Source: UMGS172 sp045647525
GTDB lineage: Bacteria > Bacillota > Clostridia > Oscillospirales > Acutalibacteraceae
Reading direction: 5' to 3'
Length of the DNA stretch: 51,139 nt
NCBI GenBank assembly: GCA_045647525.1
Contig: JAZRMK010000016.1
Location: 1-51,139 of the forward strand
Of the stretch, positions 15,099 to 23,199 are shown piece by piece (positions within the stretch are counted from its first letter, which is position 1; each line of letters begins with the position of its first letter). Below the pieces are notes generated by a model, which had not been told where the DNA came from, ran no database searches, and saw only the letters and a list, made by a program, of their open reading frames with translations. A program made the translations under genes and the position numbers.

Positions 15099-15233
15099 AT
15101 GAAAAGAACTTATCAGCCCAAGAAAATCCATCGCGCTAAGGAGCATGGTTTCCGTAAAAGAATGGCTACAGCTAACGGCCGCAAGGTGCTTGCTCGCCGC
15201 AGAGCTAAGGGAAGACAGAGCTTGACTGCCTGA
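15099..15233 (+). CDS. rpmH: Ribosomal protein L34
   Basis: A 44-residue protein with the full L34 pattern: MKRTYQPKKIHRAKEHGFRK, then RMATANGRKVLARRRAKGR. The ATG at 15099 has GAAGGAGG eight bases upstream; an in-frame GTG-type extension to 15042 lacks a site and is not L34-like. It opens the conserved rpmH-rnpA-yidD-yidC-khpB block. The gene dnaA, usually upstream in Firmicutes, is replaced here by the XRE regulator. A terminator separates it from rnpA, as is common for this high-demand transcript. Confidence 0.97.
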   Translation: MKRTYQPKKIHRAKEHGFRKRMATANGRKVLARRRAKGRQSLTA

Positions 15234-15270
15234 TTAACCGTTACTGTTTTCAGGTGACTGTTTTTCGGTG

Positions 15271-15298
15271 CGGTCGCGCTTGTCGCGACCGTTTTGTG
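15271..15298 (+). terminator. Terminator between rpmH and rnpA
   Basis: A perfect eight-base stem CGGTCGCG (15271-15278) with CGCGACCG (15284-15291) and TTTTGTGT. It is probably partial, to give more L34 than RnpA mRNA. Confidence 0.85.
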
Positions 15299-15343
15299 TC
15301 TGTTATTATCTTTTAGGAAAATTATTTTGAACGGAAGTGTAAT

Positions 15344-15691
15344 ATGAAATCCTCCAAATTAAATCTTAATAAGGATTTCAGGCGGCTTTACGGCCGCGGC
15401 AAAAGTTTCGTTCATCCGTTGCTTGTGACGTATGTCATGTTCAACAAACGCGGAGAAGTAAGATACGGTATTACCGCCGGCAAAAAGGTCGGTTGTGCCG
15501 TTATGCGTAATCGCGCAAGACGGGTTATTGATGCCTCGCTACGTGAGTGCTTAAAGACTGTTGACTGCTGTGGAGCAGATATTGTCTTTGTTGCAAGGTC
15601 GAGAACACCTTTTGCCAAAAGCCATGAGGTAGAGTCGGCTATGTTGCAGCACTTTAAAATGTGCGGGCTTATTCCCGAGGAAAAAGAATGA
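15344..15691 (+). CDS. rnpA: Ribonuclease P protein component
   Basis: A 115-residue protein that assists the RNase P RNA in 5' maturation of tRNA. The conserved signature is GKKVGCAVMRNRARRVIDASLRE, with the basic patch that contacts the RNA, and the N-terminus LNLNKDFRRLYGRGKSFVHP is typical. It lies 110 bases after rpmH. Its stop overlaps the yidD start (ATGA). Length is normal. Confidence 0.96.
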   Translation: MKSSKLNLNKDFRRLYGRGKSFVHPLLVTYVMFNKRGEVRYGITAGKKVGCAVMRNRARRVIDASLRECLKTVDCCGADIVFVARSRTPFAKSHEVESAMLQHFKMCGLIPEEKE

Positions 15692-15975
15692 AGTACATTT
15701 TTATTGCGATTATAAGGTTTTATCAAAAATTCATATCTCCCCTTAAAAAACCGTGTTGCAGGTTTTCGCCAACCTGTTCGGCGTATGCAGTTGAAGCATT
15801 TAAAGAAAGGGGAGCATTTGTAGGACTCGGTCTTACCGTTTGGAGAGTATTGAGGTGCAATCCTTTAAATAAGGGTGATTATTACGATCCCGTACCCAAA
15901 CGTAAGTCAAAGAAGAAACGTAAAGAATCGGAATATTTGTCCGAAAAAGTAAAAGGAAAGCTAAGGAGCGAGTAA
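15688..15975 (+). CDS. yidD: Membrane protein insertion efficiency factor YidD
   Basis: A 95-residue protein starting at ATG 15688, inside the rnpA stop. The YidD pattern is complete: IRFYQKFISPLKKPCCRFSPTCSAYAVEAF, shown here only as a span (residues 8-37), with three conserved cysteines, then GLTVWRVLRCNPLNKGDYYDPVP. The N-terminal amphipathic helix attaches to the inner face of the membrane. The C-terminus is a lysine-rich tail (KRKSKKKRKESE) longer than usual. It overlaps yidC by one base (TAATG). Confidence 0.96.
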   Translation: MKYIFIAIIRFYQKFISPLKKPCCRFSPTCSAYAVEAFKERGAFVGLGLTVWRVLRCNPLNKGDYYDPVPKRKSKKKRKESEYLSEKVKGKLRSE

Positions 15976-17120
15976 TGGACTTTTTAAGTAAACCTATGGG
16001 TTGGATCCTGGCTCAGTTGAGTGATTTGTGCGGGGGAAACTTTGCGCTTTCGGTAGTCATTTTTACCGTTGTTGTCAACATCTTGATGTTACCGTTGACA
16101 ATCAAGGCCCAGAAATCTTCTGCAAAGCAGGCTAAAATCAAGCCTAAGATGGATGCTTTAAAGAAAAAGTACGGCAACGATAAACAAAAATACAGCATGG
16201 CTGTAAACGAGCTCTATACCAAGGAGAAGGTCTCTATGTCGGGCGGTTGCTTGCCCATGGTGGTTCGTCTTCTTGTAATGATGGGCGTTTATTGGGCAGT
16301 TGCCAGTCCGCTTACCTTTGTACTTAATATTGACAATGCTGCGTTAAGCACCGCAAAAAACTGGTCTGCTTATGTTGCTACTGCCGAAGAGTCGGGCATC
16401 GATTGGAAGTCGGTCGGTCTTGATAAGGTAAAGGCTTCAAAAGAGGCTATTGATTTGGCTGCAAAGTATGACGGCGACGTTGAGTATTATGCCAAGGTTC
16501 TGCTTGTTGAAGATATTGTCACCGCAGATAAAAAGTATGATTCCAAATCGACCGAAGGCAAGATAAAAACCCTTGCCACCAAGGATAATGCTATCACTCG
16601 TGAGGTCGTTTTGGTTGACAAATTGTCCGGTAAGCACGCAAATCAGCTCATAGTTGATAAGTTTGCTGAAAAAGGCGGCGATTTGAAGGAAATTGAAACC
16701 ATTGATTTCGATCTTTTCGGTATAAACCTTGCCGAAACTCCTGATTTTAGCTGGAACTTTTCCAAGACTAATGCACTTTGGCTTATTCCCTTGTTCTCAT
16801 TTGCGACGGCAATGATTTCAAGTATCGTTTCAATGAAGATTCAAAAGAAAGCAAACCCCGATGCACCCAATATGGCAGGTATGATGCTCATTATGCCTAT
16901 CTTCTCGTTGATTATCGCATTCGGAGTTCCCGGAGCTGTTGGCTTCTATTGGGGATGTTCGAACGTTGTTTCGGGTGGATTGCAGTCCACTATGCAGTTG
17001 GTCTACGGTCCTAATGCCATGGCGGCGAAGGAACAGTCCAAGTCTATTGTTGAGCGTGCAAAGGTAGAGCAGCAGAAAATAGAACGTGTAAAAGTAAGAG
17101 AAGAAATCTCTGATAAGTAA
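15975..17120 (+). CDS. yidC: Membrane protein insertase YidC/OxaA, with a large extracytoplasmic insertion
   Basis: A 381-residue YidC-type insertase. Membrane segments lie at about 22-42, 95-118, 266-288, 300-320 and possibly 320-342, with the usual cytoplasmic hairpin between the first two (IKAQKSSAKQAKIKPKMDALKKKY region). Two points are odd. About 125 hydrophilic residues (roughly 119-243) separate the second and third segments. The groove Arg of Gram-positive YidC, in the LIRLxxLPL context, is Asn35 in VVNILMLPL. There is no lipobox or signal peptide. It starts within the yidD stop codon, and khpB follows after 21 bases. Confidence 0.92.
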   Translation: MDFLSKPMGWILAQLSDLCGGNFALSVVIFTVVVNILMLPLTIKAQKSSAKQAKIKPKMDALKKKYGNDKQKYSMAVNELYTKEKVSMSGGCLPMVVRLLVMMGVYWAVASPLTFVLNIDNAALSTAKNWSAYVATAEESGIDWKSVGLDKVKASKEAIDLAAKYDGDVEYYAKVLLVEDIVTADKKYDSKSTEGKIKTLATKDNAITREVVLVDKLSGKHANQLIVDKFAEKGGDLKEIETIDFDLFGINLAETPDFSWNFSKTNALWLIPLFSFATAMISSIVSMKIQKKANPDAPNMAGMMLIMPIFSLIIAFGVPGAVGFYWGCSNVVSGGLQSTMQLVYGPNAMAAKEQSKSIVERAKVEQQKIERVKVREEISDK

Positions 17121-17141
17121 GGTCCCAAGGAGGATTTCAAA

Positions 17142-18089
17142 TTGATTTTAAGGGAAGCAATCGGCGTCGGCAGCACAGTTGAAGCTGCAATGGAGGACGC
17201 AATAAATCAGCTTAATCCCGGTTTTGAAGATAATGTTCAAACCGAGACAATTTCTCTTCCCAAGAAAAAGACACTCGGTCTTTTCGGTGGAAGTGACGCA
17301 AAAGTTCGCGCCTATATAGAGGTGCCTGACGAGGTAAAACCTCAGTCAAAGCCTCGCAAGAAGGCAAATAATGAGAAAAAGAACGCACCTAAGAGTGCTG
17401 AACCTAAAAAGACAGAAGAGGTCAAAGCAGAGGTAGCACCTAAGGCAGAACCCGTAGGAGTTCCTGCTTCGGAGGTTGACCCTGCATCACCCGCAGGCAA
17501 GGCATACGCATACCTTGCAGAAGTACTTAAAAAGTTGGGTTGCACCGACGTTGACGCAACAATTTGTGACGTTGAGGGCGGCTCAAAGATTACACTTGTC
17601 GGCAACGATAAACTCGGCGTTATCATCGGCCGCAGAGGTGAAACTCTGGATGCGTTACAGTATCTTGCGTCCCTTGTTGCTAATGAGAAGGGCAGCGGTT
17701 ACTATCGTATTGTTATCGACATCGGCAACTACCGTGAGAAGAGAGAAAATACTCTCGAAGCATTGGCAAGAAGAACTGCTAATCAGGTACTTCGTACCGG
17801 TCGCAATCGTTCTTTGGAGCCTATGAATCCTTACGAGAGAAGAGTTATCCATACTACCGTTCAGGGTATTGAAGGTGTTTCTTCAATGTCTATCGGTGAT
17901 GGCCCTTCAAGAAGAGTTGTTATCTGCGTTGAAGGCAAACCTGTGAGAATGAACGGCAGAACAGACGGCAGAAACAACCGTCGTGGCGGCAGACCCCAGC
18001 AGAAAAGTGCAGCAAAGCCTGCAACAACTGCTGAAACTGCAAAACCTAAGGAGACTGACGGCACCAAGCTTTACGGTCGTTTGGGCTAA
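17142..18089 (+). CDS. khpB: KhpB (Jag), RNA-binding protein with Jag-N, KH and R3H domains
   Basis: A 315-residue protein starting at TTG 17142, with AAGGAGG nine bases upstream. The Jag_N domain is residues 1-60 (REAIGVGSTVEAAMEDAI and KKTLGLFGG). A Lys/Ala/Pro-rich linker runs to about 115. The KH domain has the IIGRRGETLDALQYLASLV loop. The R3H domain has REKRENTLEALARRTANQV and PMNPYERRVIHTTVQ. A low-complexity basic tail ends it. The family partners KhpA in RNA binding and affects cell elongation and division. It follows yidC as in most Firmicutes. Confidence 0.95.
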   Translation: MILREAIGVGSTVEAAMEDAINQLNPGFEDNVQTETISLPKKKTLGLFGGSDAKVRAYIEVPDEVKPQSKPRKKANNEKKNAPKSAEPKKTEEVKAEVAPKAEPVGVPASEVDPASPAGKAYAYLAEVLKKLGCTDVDATICDVEGGSKITLVGNDKLGVIIGRRGETLDALQYLASLVANEKGSGYYRIVIDIGNYREKRENTLEALARRTANQVLRTGRNRSLEPMNPYERRVIHTTVQGIEGVSSMSIGDGPSRRVVICVEGKPVRMNGRTDGRNNRRGGRPQQKSAAKPATTAETAKPKETDGTKLYGRLG

Positions 18090-18142
18090 TAAGATGTTGG
18101 GCGTGACGCGTTTTCCCGTCTGCCTCAAAGGATGTTTGGTTG

Positions 18143-18183
18143 GGGATACAGCGCCTTAATTGGCTTTGTATCCCTTTTATTTT
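18143..18183 (+). terminator. Terminator after khpB
   Basis: GGGATACA at 18143-18150 pairs with TGTATCCC at 18167-18174, extended by an imperfect inner stem, followed by TTTTATTTTT. It closes the rpmH-khpB block. Confidence 0.8.
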
Positions 18184-18208
18184 TAAAATGCATTAAGGAG
18201 GCTAAAAT

Positions 18209-18388
18209 ATGGATGTGTCGGTTGGAGATAAGCTTGTTATGAAAAAAAGTCACCCCTGCGGATGCAATACATTTTCGGTGCTTCGCGTGGGAATGGATTT
18301 TAAAATGAAATGTGACGGCTGCGGGCACGAGGTTATGCTGCCCCGTGTCAAAGCCGAAAAAAATATTAAGCAGATAATTAAGGAATAA
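18209..18388 (+). CDS. DUF951 (YyzM-like) small zinc-ribbon protein
   Basis: A 59-residue protein too short for many gene finders. AAGGAGG lies at 18195-18201, eight bases before the ATG. The sequence has the DUF951 pattern: VGDKLVMKKSHPCGCNTFSVLRVGMDFKMKCDGCGHEVMLPR is residues 5-46, described here by its key parts, namely KKxHPCG, four cysteines (C17, C19, C35, C38) and the ending LPRxKxEKxIK. The function is unknown, perhaps nucleic-acid binding given the cysteine pairs. It lies three bases before prfA. Confidence 0.9.
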   Translation: MDVSVGDKLVMKKSHPCGCNTFSVLRVGMDFKMKCDGCGHEVMLPRVKAEKNIKQIIKE

Positions 18389-18391
18389 AAG

Positions 18392-19468
18392 ATGTTTGAT
18401 AAGTTGGAAGCGGTTGAACGCCGCTATGATGAAATTGCAACCCGTATGACCGATCCGACGGTGATAGGCGACAGCTCGTTGTTGATGGAACTTATGAAGG
18501 AACACCGTGAAATCGAGCCTATTGTCGAAAAGTTCAGGGAATATAAAAAAGCAAAGTCTGATTTCGAGGGAGCAAAGGAAATGCTCGAAATGGGCGGACT
18601 GGACAGAGAGTTAAAGGAACTCGCAGAGGAAGAGCTGCTGTCTGCTAAAGAGAGCATTGAATGTATATCCGAGGAACTTAAAATTCTGCTTCTTCCGAAG
18701 GACCCCAACGACAGCCGAAATGTTATCGTTGAGATTCGCGGCGGTGCAGGCGGTGAAGAATCGGCACTTTTTGCGGCAAGCCTTTACCGTATGTATACTA
18801 TGTACGCCGAATCGCGCCGTTGGAAGACAGAGCTTGTGGGTGTTAACGAAACCGAACTCGGCGGCTTTAAGGAAGTCAGCTTTATGGTCGAGGGTGAGGG
18901 TGCATATTCGCGTCTTAAATACGAAAGCGGTGTCCACCGCGTTCAGCGTGTGCCCGAAACCGAAACGCAGGGCAGAATTCATACCTCGACTGTCACTGTT
19001 GCTGTTTTGCCCGAGGCCGAAGAGGTTGAAATTGAAATAAACCCTGCCGATTTGCAGATAGATACCTACCGTGCAGGTGGTGCGGGTGGTCAGCACGTTA
19101 ATAAGACCGAGTCGGCTATTCGTATTACCCATCTGCCGACGGGACTTATTGTTGAGTGTCAGGATGAGCGTAGCCAGTATAAGAACAAGGATAAGGCGAT
19201 GAAGGTTCTGCGTTCGAGATTGTATGAACGTATGGTCTCCGAGCAGAATGAGGCCATCGCAAGTGACCGTAAGGCTCAGGTCGGCACAGGCGACCGTTCC
19301 GAAAGAATCAGGACCTACAATTTCCCGCAGGGAAGAATGACCGATCATCGTATCGGTCTGACTTTGTATAAATTAGACCAGATAATGAACGGTGACATTG
19401 ACGATATTGTTGATGCGCTGATAACCTACTACCGCACTGAAATGTTAAAACAGTCGCAGGAAGAATAA
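18392..19468 (+). CDS. prfA: Peptide chain release factor 1
   Basis: A 358-residue class I release factor reading UAA and UAG. GGQ (232-234) is in the peptidyl-hydrolase loop AGGAGGQHVNKTES. The tripeptide that distinguishes RF1 is PxT; here it is PET (188-190) in RVPETETQGRIHTS, not the SPF of RF2. Length and domain order are normal. There is no prmC (the methyltransferase for the GGQ glutamine) next to it; the TsaC-CoaE fusion follows after 20 bases. Confidence 0.96.
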   Translation: MFDKLEAVERRYDEIATRMTDPTVIGDSSLLMELMKEHREIEPIVEKFREYKKAKSDFEGAKEMLEMGGLDRELKELAEEELLSAKESIECISEELKILLLPKDPNDSRNVIVEIRGGAGGEESALFAASLYRMYTMYAESRRWKTELVGVNETELGGFKEVSFMVEGEGAYSRLKYESGVHRVQRVPETETQGRIHTSTVTVAVLPEAEEVEIEINPADLQIDTYRAGGAGGQHVNKTESAIRITHLPTGLIVECQDERSQYKNKDKAMKVLRSRLYERMVSEQNEAIASDRKAQVGTGDRSERIRTYNFPQGRMTDHRIGLTLYKLDQIMNGDIDDIVDALITYYRTEMLKQSQEE

Positions 19469-19488
19469 ACAGTAAAGGAGAGGGAAGA

Positions 19489-21093
19489 ATGCTGACAGAA
19501 CGTTTGAACGTGTTTGATCTGGATGCAGACACTGTCAATTTGGACAGAGCCTGTGAAATTTTAAAAAGCGGCGGCTTGGTCGGTATTCCTACCGAAACCG
19601 TTTACGGACTTGCCGCTAATTGTTTTGACGAAGAGGCAGTAGGCAATATTTTTAAAGCAAAAGGCAGGCCGCAGGATAACCCTCTGATAGTGCATATTTC
19701 GGATATGAATATGCTCCGTGATGTCGTTGCCGACGTGCCTGACAAGGCTTTGGAACTTGCCGAAAAGTTTTGGCCCGGGCCTTTGACGATGGTCTTACCC
19801 AGAGGCGAAAAAATACCTGCATCGGTCAGTGCCGGTCTTGATACCGTGGCTGTAAGAATGCCTAAACACACAGTTGCTCGTGAGATCATCGGCAGAAGCG
19901 GTCTGCCGTTGGCGGCACCTTCTGCAAATCTTTCGGGTTCACCGAGTCCAACGACGGCAGAGCACGTCATTACAGACCTTGACGGCAAAATTGATGCGAT
20001 CGTTGTTTCCAATAAGTCTGAGGTCGGTGTCGAATCGACCGTTGTATCGCTCTGCTGCAATCCGCCGAGATTGCTTCGTCCGGGCGGTGTTACGGTTGAA
20101 CAGTTGAGTGAAATCTTGCCCGATATAGTGGTGGATAAAGCGGTGACAGCCGAACCTGAAAAGGGTGTTGCGGTGGCGTCTCCCGGTATGAAGTACAAAC
20201 ATTATTCTCCAAAAGCAAAGGTCATAATGGTTGACGGCAGTTTTGAAAAATTCCGACTTTTTGTTAACGACCAGGCAAAAGAGGGTGTTTTTGCACTCGT
20301 TTTTGAGGGCGAAGAAGATCTTTCGGTGCCGACCGTAAGCTTTGGTCAAAAGGAAGACGCATCTACACAGGCGGCTGTTCTGTTTGATGTGTTGCGTGAA
20401 CTTGACGAAAAGGACTGCGAGGTTTGTTTTGCACGTGTGCCTGAGAAAAAGGGTGTTGGCCTTGCCGTTTATAACCGACTTATCCGTGCCGCAGCCTTTC
20501 AGGTTATAAGTATGCCTGAAATCGTTGGACTGACAGGTCCCAGTGGCAGCGGTAAAACTGTATTCTCGGGTGTTGCCCGCGAGAACGGTTGGGAAGTGAT
20601 CGACTGTGATAGGTTAGCTCGTGTTGTGACCGAAAAGGGAAGCGAAACACTCGCACTTTTGGCGGAAAACTTTGGAAACGATGTGATTTTGCCAGACGGA
20701 AGCCTTGACAGAAAGCTTTTGGCGTCAAGAGCGTTCTGCACAAAAGAAAAAACTGAAATTCTCAACGGCATAATGTTGCCTGCTGTGAAAAGGCAAGTTG
20801 AAAAGCAGATAAGTGAGTTTGCGCTATTGGGCAAATCTAAGGTCTTACTTGATGCGCCTACACTTTTTGAAAGCGGTCTTAATGTGGTGTGTGACAGGGT
20901 CGTGGCGGTTCTTTGCCCAATGAATCTGCGCAAGGAGAGAATTTTAAAACGCGATAATCTGACGAATGAACAGGCAGATGTCAGACTTAACGCAGGAAAA
21001 CCCGACGAGTTTTACAAGTCGAGGACCAAACATATAGTTTATAACGACGGTGATATCGAAAAATTTAAAACCGATATTATCAAACACCTCTGA
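19489..21093 (+). CDS. Fusion: threonylcarbamoyl-AMP synthase (TsaC/Sua5) plus dephospho-CoA kinase (CoaE)
   Basis: One 534-residue open frame. Residues 1-340 are a full Sua5: GGLVGIPTETVYGLAAN, KGRPQDNPLIVHI, PSANLSGSPSPT, SPGMKYKHYSP, and the Sua5 end GLAVYNRLIRAAAFQVI. Two residues later CoaE begins at M342: IVGLTGPSGSGKT (Walker A 350-357), DCDRLARVV, LLDAPTLFESGL and the C-terminal NDG. So t6A37 precursor synthesis and the last CoA step share one chain. Internal ATG 20512 has only a weak TCAGG upstream, so separate CoaE translation is possible but unlikely. GGAGAGG precedes the first ATG. CoaE's P-loop has PSGSG instead of the common GIGSG. Confidence 0.9.
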   Translation: MLTERLNVFDLDADTVNLDRACEILKSGGLVGIPTETVYGLAANCFDEEAVGNIFKAKGRPQDNPLIVHISDMNMLRDVVADVPDKALELAEKFWPGPLTMVLPRGEKIPASVSAGLDTVAVRMPKHTVAREIIGRSGLPLAAPSANLSGSPSPTTAEHVITDLDGKIDAIVVSNKSEVGVESTVVSLCCNPPRLLRPGGVTVEQLSEILPDIVVDKAVTAEPEKGVAVASPGMKYKHYSPKAKVIMVDGSFEKFRLFVNDQAKEGVFALVFEGEEDLSVPTVSFGQKEDASTQAAVLFDVLRELDEKDCEVCFARVPEKKGVGLAVYNRLIRAAAFQVISMPEIVGLTGPSGSGKTVFSGVARENGWEVIDCDRLARVVTEKGSETLALLAENFGNDVILPDGSLDRKLLASRAFCTKEKTEILNGIMLPAVKRQVEKQISEFALLGKSKVLLDAPTLFESGLNVVCDRVVAVLCPMNLRKERILKRDNLTNEQADVRLNAGKPDEFYKSRTKHIVYNDGDIEKFKTDIIKHL

Positions 21094-21107
21094 TTTAGGA
21101 GTCTTTG

Positions 21108-21641
21108 ATGAAAGCCTTTCGAATAATAATGACCGTTATAATGCTGGCTATTGTCGGTATTATTGGTTATAATATTGTAATGAAATATATGTACCCTTCA
21201 CAGTATGAAGATTACGTTGAAAAATACTGCAAGGAATACGGCATTCGGGAATCAATGGTTATGGCGGTTATAAATTGCGAAAGCGGTTTTGATCCCGAAG
21301 CTGTTTCAGAAAAAGGGGCCACGGGGTTGATGCAACTAACTGAACCCACATTCCTGCACATTCAAAAAATGTTGGGAGATGAGGATACAGAATTTTCGGT
21401 TGATGCCAAGGACCCTGAAACAAATATAAAGTACGGAACGCGGTATTTAAAATATCTTTCAGAACAGTTTGAGAATGATTCGGTCGCCGTTCTTGCCGCC
21501 TACAATGCAGGCCTTAACAACGTTAAGAAATGGGCAGGCGACGACGGAAAACTCGATTTAGAGGAAATAGAATATCCCGAAACCAAACAGTATGTTGAAA
21601 AGGTTTTGAAAACCGAAGAAAATTATAAAAATATGGATTAA
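21108..21641 (+). CDS. Membrane-anchored lytic transglycosylase (SLT domain)
   Basis: A 177-residue protein; the ATG at 21108 lies six bases after AGGAG. Residues 5-25 are a membrane anchor (IIMTVIMLAIVGIIGYNIV). The rest is an SLT/goose-lysozyme-type domain: catalytic E58 in VINCESGFDPEAVSEKGATGLMQL (positions 55-77), GTRYLKYLSEQF, and AAYNAGLNNVKKW. It cleaves the MurNAc-GlcNAc bond outside the membrane. In many Clostridia this gene follows coaE, which fits its place behind the fusion gene. It is possibly involved in sporulation or wall turnover. Confidence 0.92.
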   Translation: MKAFRIIMTVIMLAIVGIIGYNIVMKYMYPSQYEDYVEKYCKEYGIRESMVMAVINCESGFDPEAVSEKGATGLMQLTEPTFLHIQKMLGDEDTEFSVDAKDPETNIKYGTRYLKYLSEQFENDSVAVLAAYNAGLNNVKKWAGDDGKLDLEEIEYPETKQYVEKVLKTEENYKNMD

Positions 21642-21652
21642 GGAGAATGGAT

Positions 21653-23047
21653 ATGTCTGACTTAGTTAAGGATTTAAAATCAAAACTTTTCTATGAAAAA
21701 ACCAACGGACTCTCAAAGGATAGCACCGATTTTGCGGTTGTTGATGAATTCTGTAAGGGCTATACTGATTTTTTAGGTGTTGCGAAAACTGAGCGTTTGG
21801 CAGTCAAAAAGGCTATCGAATTAGCCAAAGCCCAAGGATTCGAAGAATATGATGAAGCAAAACAGTATAAAGCAGGTGACAAGGTATACATCAATAATCG
21901 CGGAAAATCTTTGGCACTCGTTGTAATTGGAACCGAGCCTGTGGAAAAGGGTCTTCGCATTGCCGCAGCTCACATTGATTCTCCTCGAATCGATTTGAAA
22001 CCTAACCCGTTGTATGAGGATTCGGAACTTGCTCTTTTCAAGACACACTACTACGGTGGCATTAAGAAATATCAGTGGGTCGCAACTCCTTTGGCTTTGC
22101 ACGGTGTTTTCTGCAAAAAGGACGGAACAACTGTTGATGTTTCTGTTGGTGAAAACGATGACGAACCCTGCTTCGTTATAACCGACCTTTTACCGCATCT
22201 GGCTCAGGAGCAGGTCAAGCGTCCCGCAGGTCAGATAATCAAGGGTGAGGAGCTTAACGTTCTTATCGGCAGCCGCAGTTTCAAGGCAGACGAGGGAAGC
22301 GAGCTTGTTAAACTTAACATTCTTAACATCCTTAACGAAAAATACGGAATAGTAGAGGAAGACTTCCTCTCGGCAGAACTCGAATGTGTACCTGCCGGCA
22401 AACCTCGCGATGTAGGTTTTGACAGGTCGCTCATCGGTTCGTACGGACATGACGACCGCGTTTGCGCTTATCCTTGCCTTATGGCTTCAATGACTGTTGA
22501 CGCACCCAAGTATACCAGCGTTTCCATTCTCGCTGACAAGGAAGAAACCGGTTCCGATGGAAATACAGGTTTGAACTCCGCCTTTTTAGCATATCTTGCA
22601 GAGGACTTGGCAAAAATGCAGGGCGGCAGCGGATATAGAGCGCTTCGTAATTCAAAGTGCTTGTCTGCTGATGTCAACGCTGCCTTTGACCCGACCTTCC
22701 CCGATGTTATGGAAAGAAGAAATGCATCTCAGGTAAATTATGGTGCAGTTATCACTAAATATACCGGTGCCAGAGGCAAGGGTGATACATCTGACGCGTC
22801 GGCTGAATTTGTCGGTTGGATAAGAAAGATTCTGGACGAAAACGGTGTCACCTGGCAGACTGGTGAACTCGGCAAGGTTGATTTGGGCGGCGGCGGAACG
22901 GTTGCAAAATATATTGCAAACTTAGGTGTTGACGTTGTTGACCTTGGAGTGCCTGTACTTTCTATGCACGCACCTTTTGAGGTGGTTTCAAAGTTTGACG
23001 TTTATATGACCTACCTTGCAATAAAGGCTCTTTTTGAGGCTGAATAA
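21653..23047 (+). CDS. M18-family aminopeptidase
   Basis: AAGGAG at 21640-21645 fits the ATG at 21653 (seven bases) and not the one at 21647, giving 464 residues. Zinc-peptidase motifs of family M18 are clear: AAHIDSPRIDLKPNPLYE, HYYGGIKKYQWVATPLALHG, GSYGHDDRVCAYP, the catalytic Glu pair DKEETGSDGNTG, and MHAPFEVVSKFDVY for the last ligand. It is a cytoplasmic enzyme that removes N-terminal residues from peptides. It is the last gene before a strong terminator, in line with the transglycosylase upstream. Confidence 0.95.
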   Translation: MSDLVKDLKSKLFYEKTNGLSKDSTDFAVVDEFCKGYTDFLGVAKTERLAVKKAIELAKAQGFEEYDEAKQYKAGDKVYINNRGKSLALVVIGTEPVEKGLRIAAAHIDSPRIDLKPNPLYEDSELALFKTHYYGGIKKYQWVATPLALHGVFCKKDGTTVDVSVGENDDEPCFVITDLLPHLAQEQVKRPAGQIIKGEELNVLIGSRSFKADEGSELVKLNILNILNEKYGIVEEDFLSAELECVPAGKPRDVGFDRSLIGSYGHDDRVCAYPCLMASMTVDAPKYTSVSILADKEETGSDGNTGLNSAFLAYLAEDLAKMQGGSGYRALRNSKCLSADVNAAFDPTFPDVMERRNASQVNYGAVITKYTGARGKGDTSDASAEFVGWIRKILDENGVTWQTGELGKVDLGGGGTVAKYIANLGVDVVDLGVPVLSMHAPFEVVSKFDVYMTYLAIKALFEAE

Positions 23048-23052
23048 TGCTG

Positions 23053-23083
23053 TACCACCCCAAAAAAACGGGGTGGTATTTTT
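23053..23083 (+). terminator. Terminator after the M18 aminopeptidase
   Basis: TACCACCCC (23053-23061) pairs perfectly with 23070-23078, followed by TTTTTT. Confidence 0.92.
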
Positions 23084-23114
23084 TGCAGTTTCGGTTGCAT
23101 CGTGTCGATTTTTG

Positions 23115-23143
23115 TTGACTTATCAACGAAAAACGGATATACT
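23115..23143 (+). promoter_or_regulatory. Promoter of the E2-like gene
   Basis: TTGACT (23115-23120), a 17-bp spacer and TATACT (23138-23143), 57 bases before ATG 23200. Confidence 0.75.
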
Positions 23144-23199
23144 GATATTGTTAAATAGATTTTTTATCGTCGGTTAAGGCGACTGTGATGGGGGTCTTT

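Noticed and set aside
19489..21093. Sua5-CoaE fusion as simple readthrough artefact
   Set aside because: The frame is open across the junction, with both domain ends intact and no stop or slippery run; an assembly error remains the only technical doubt.
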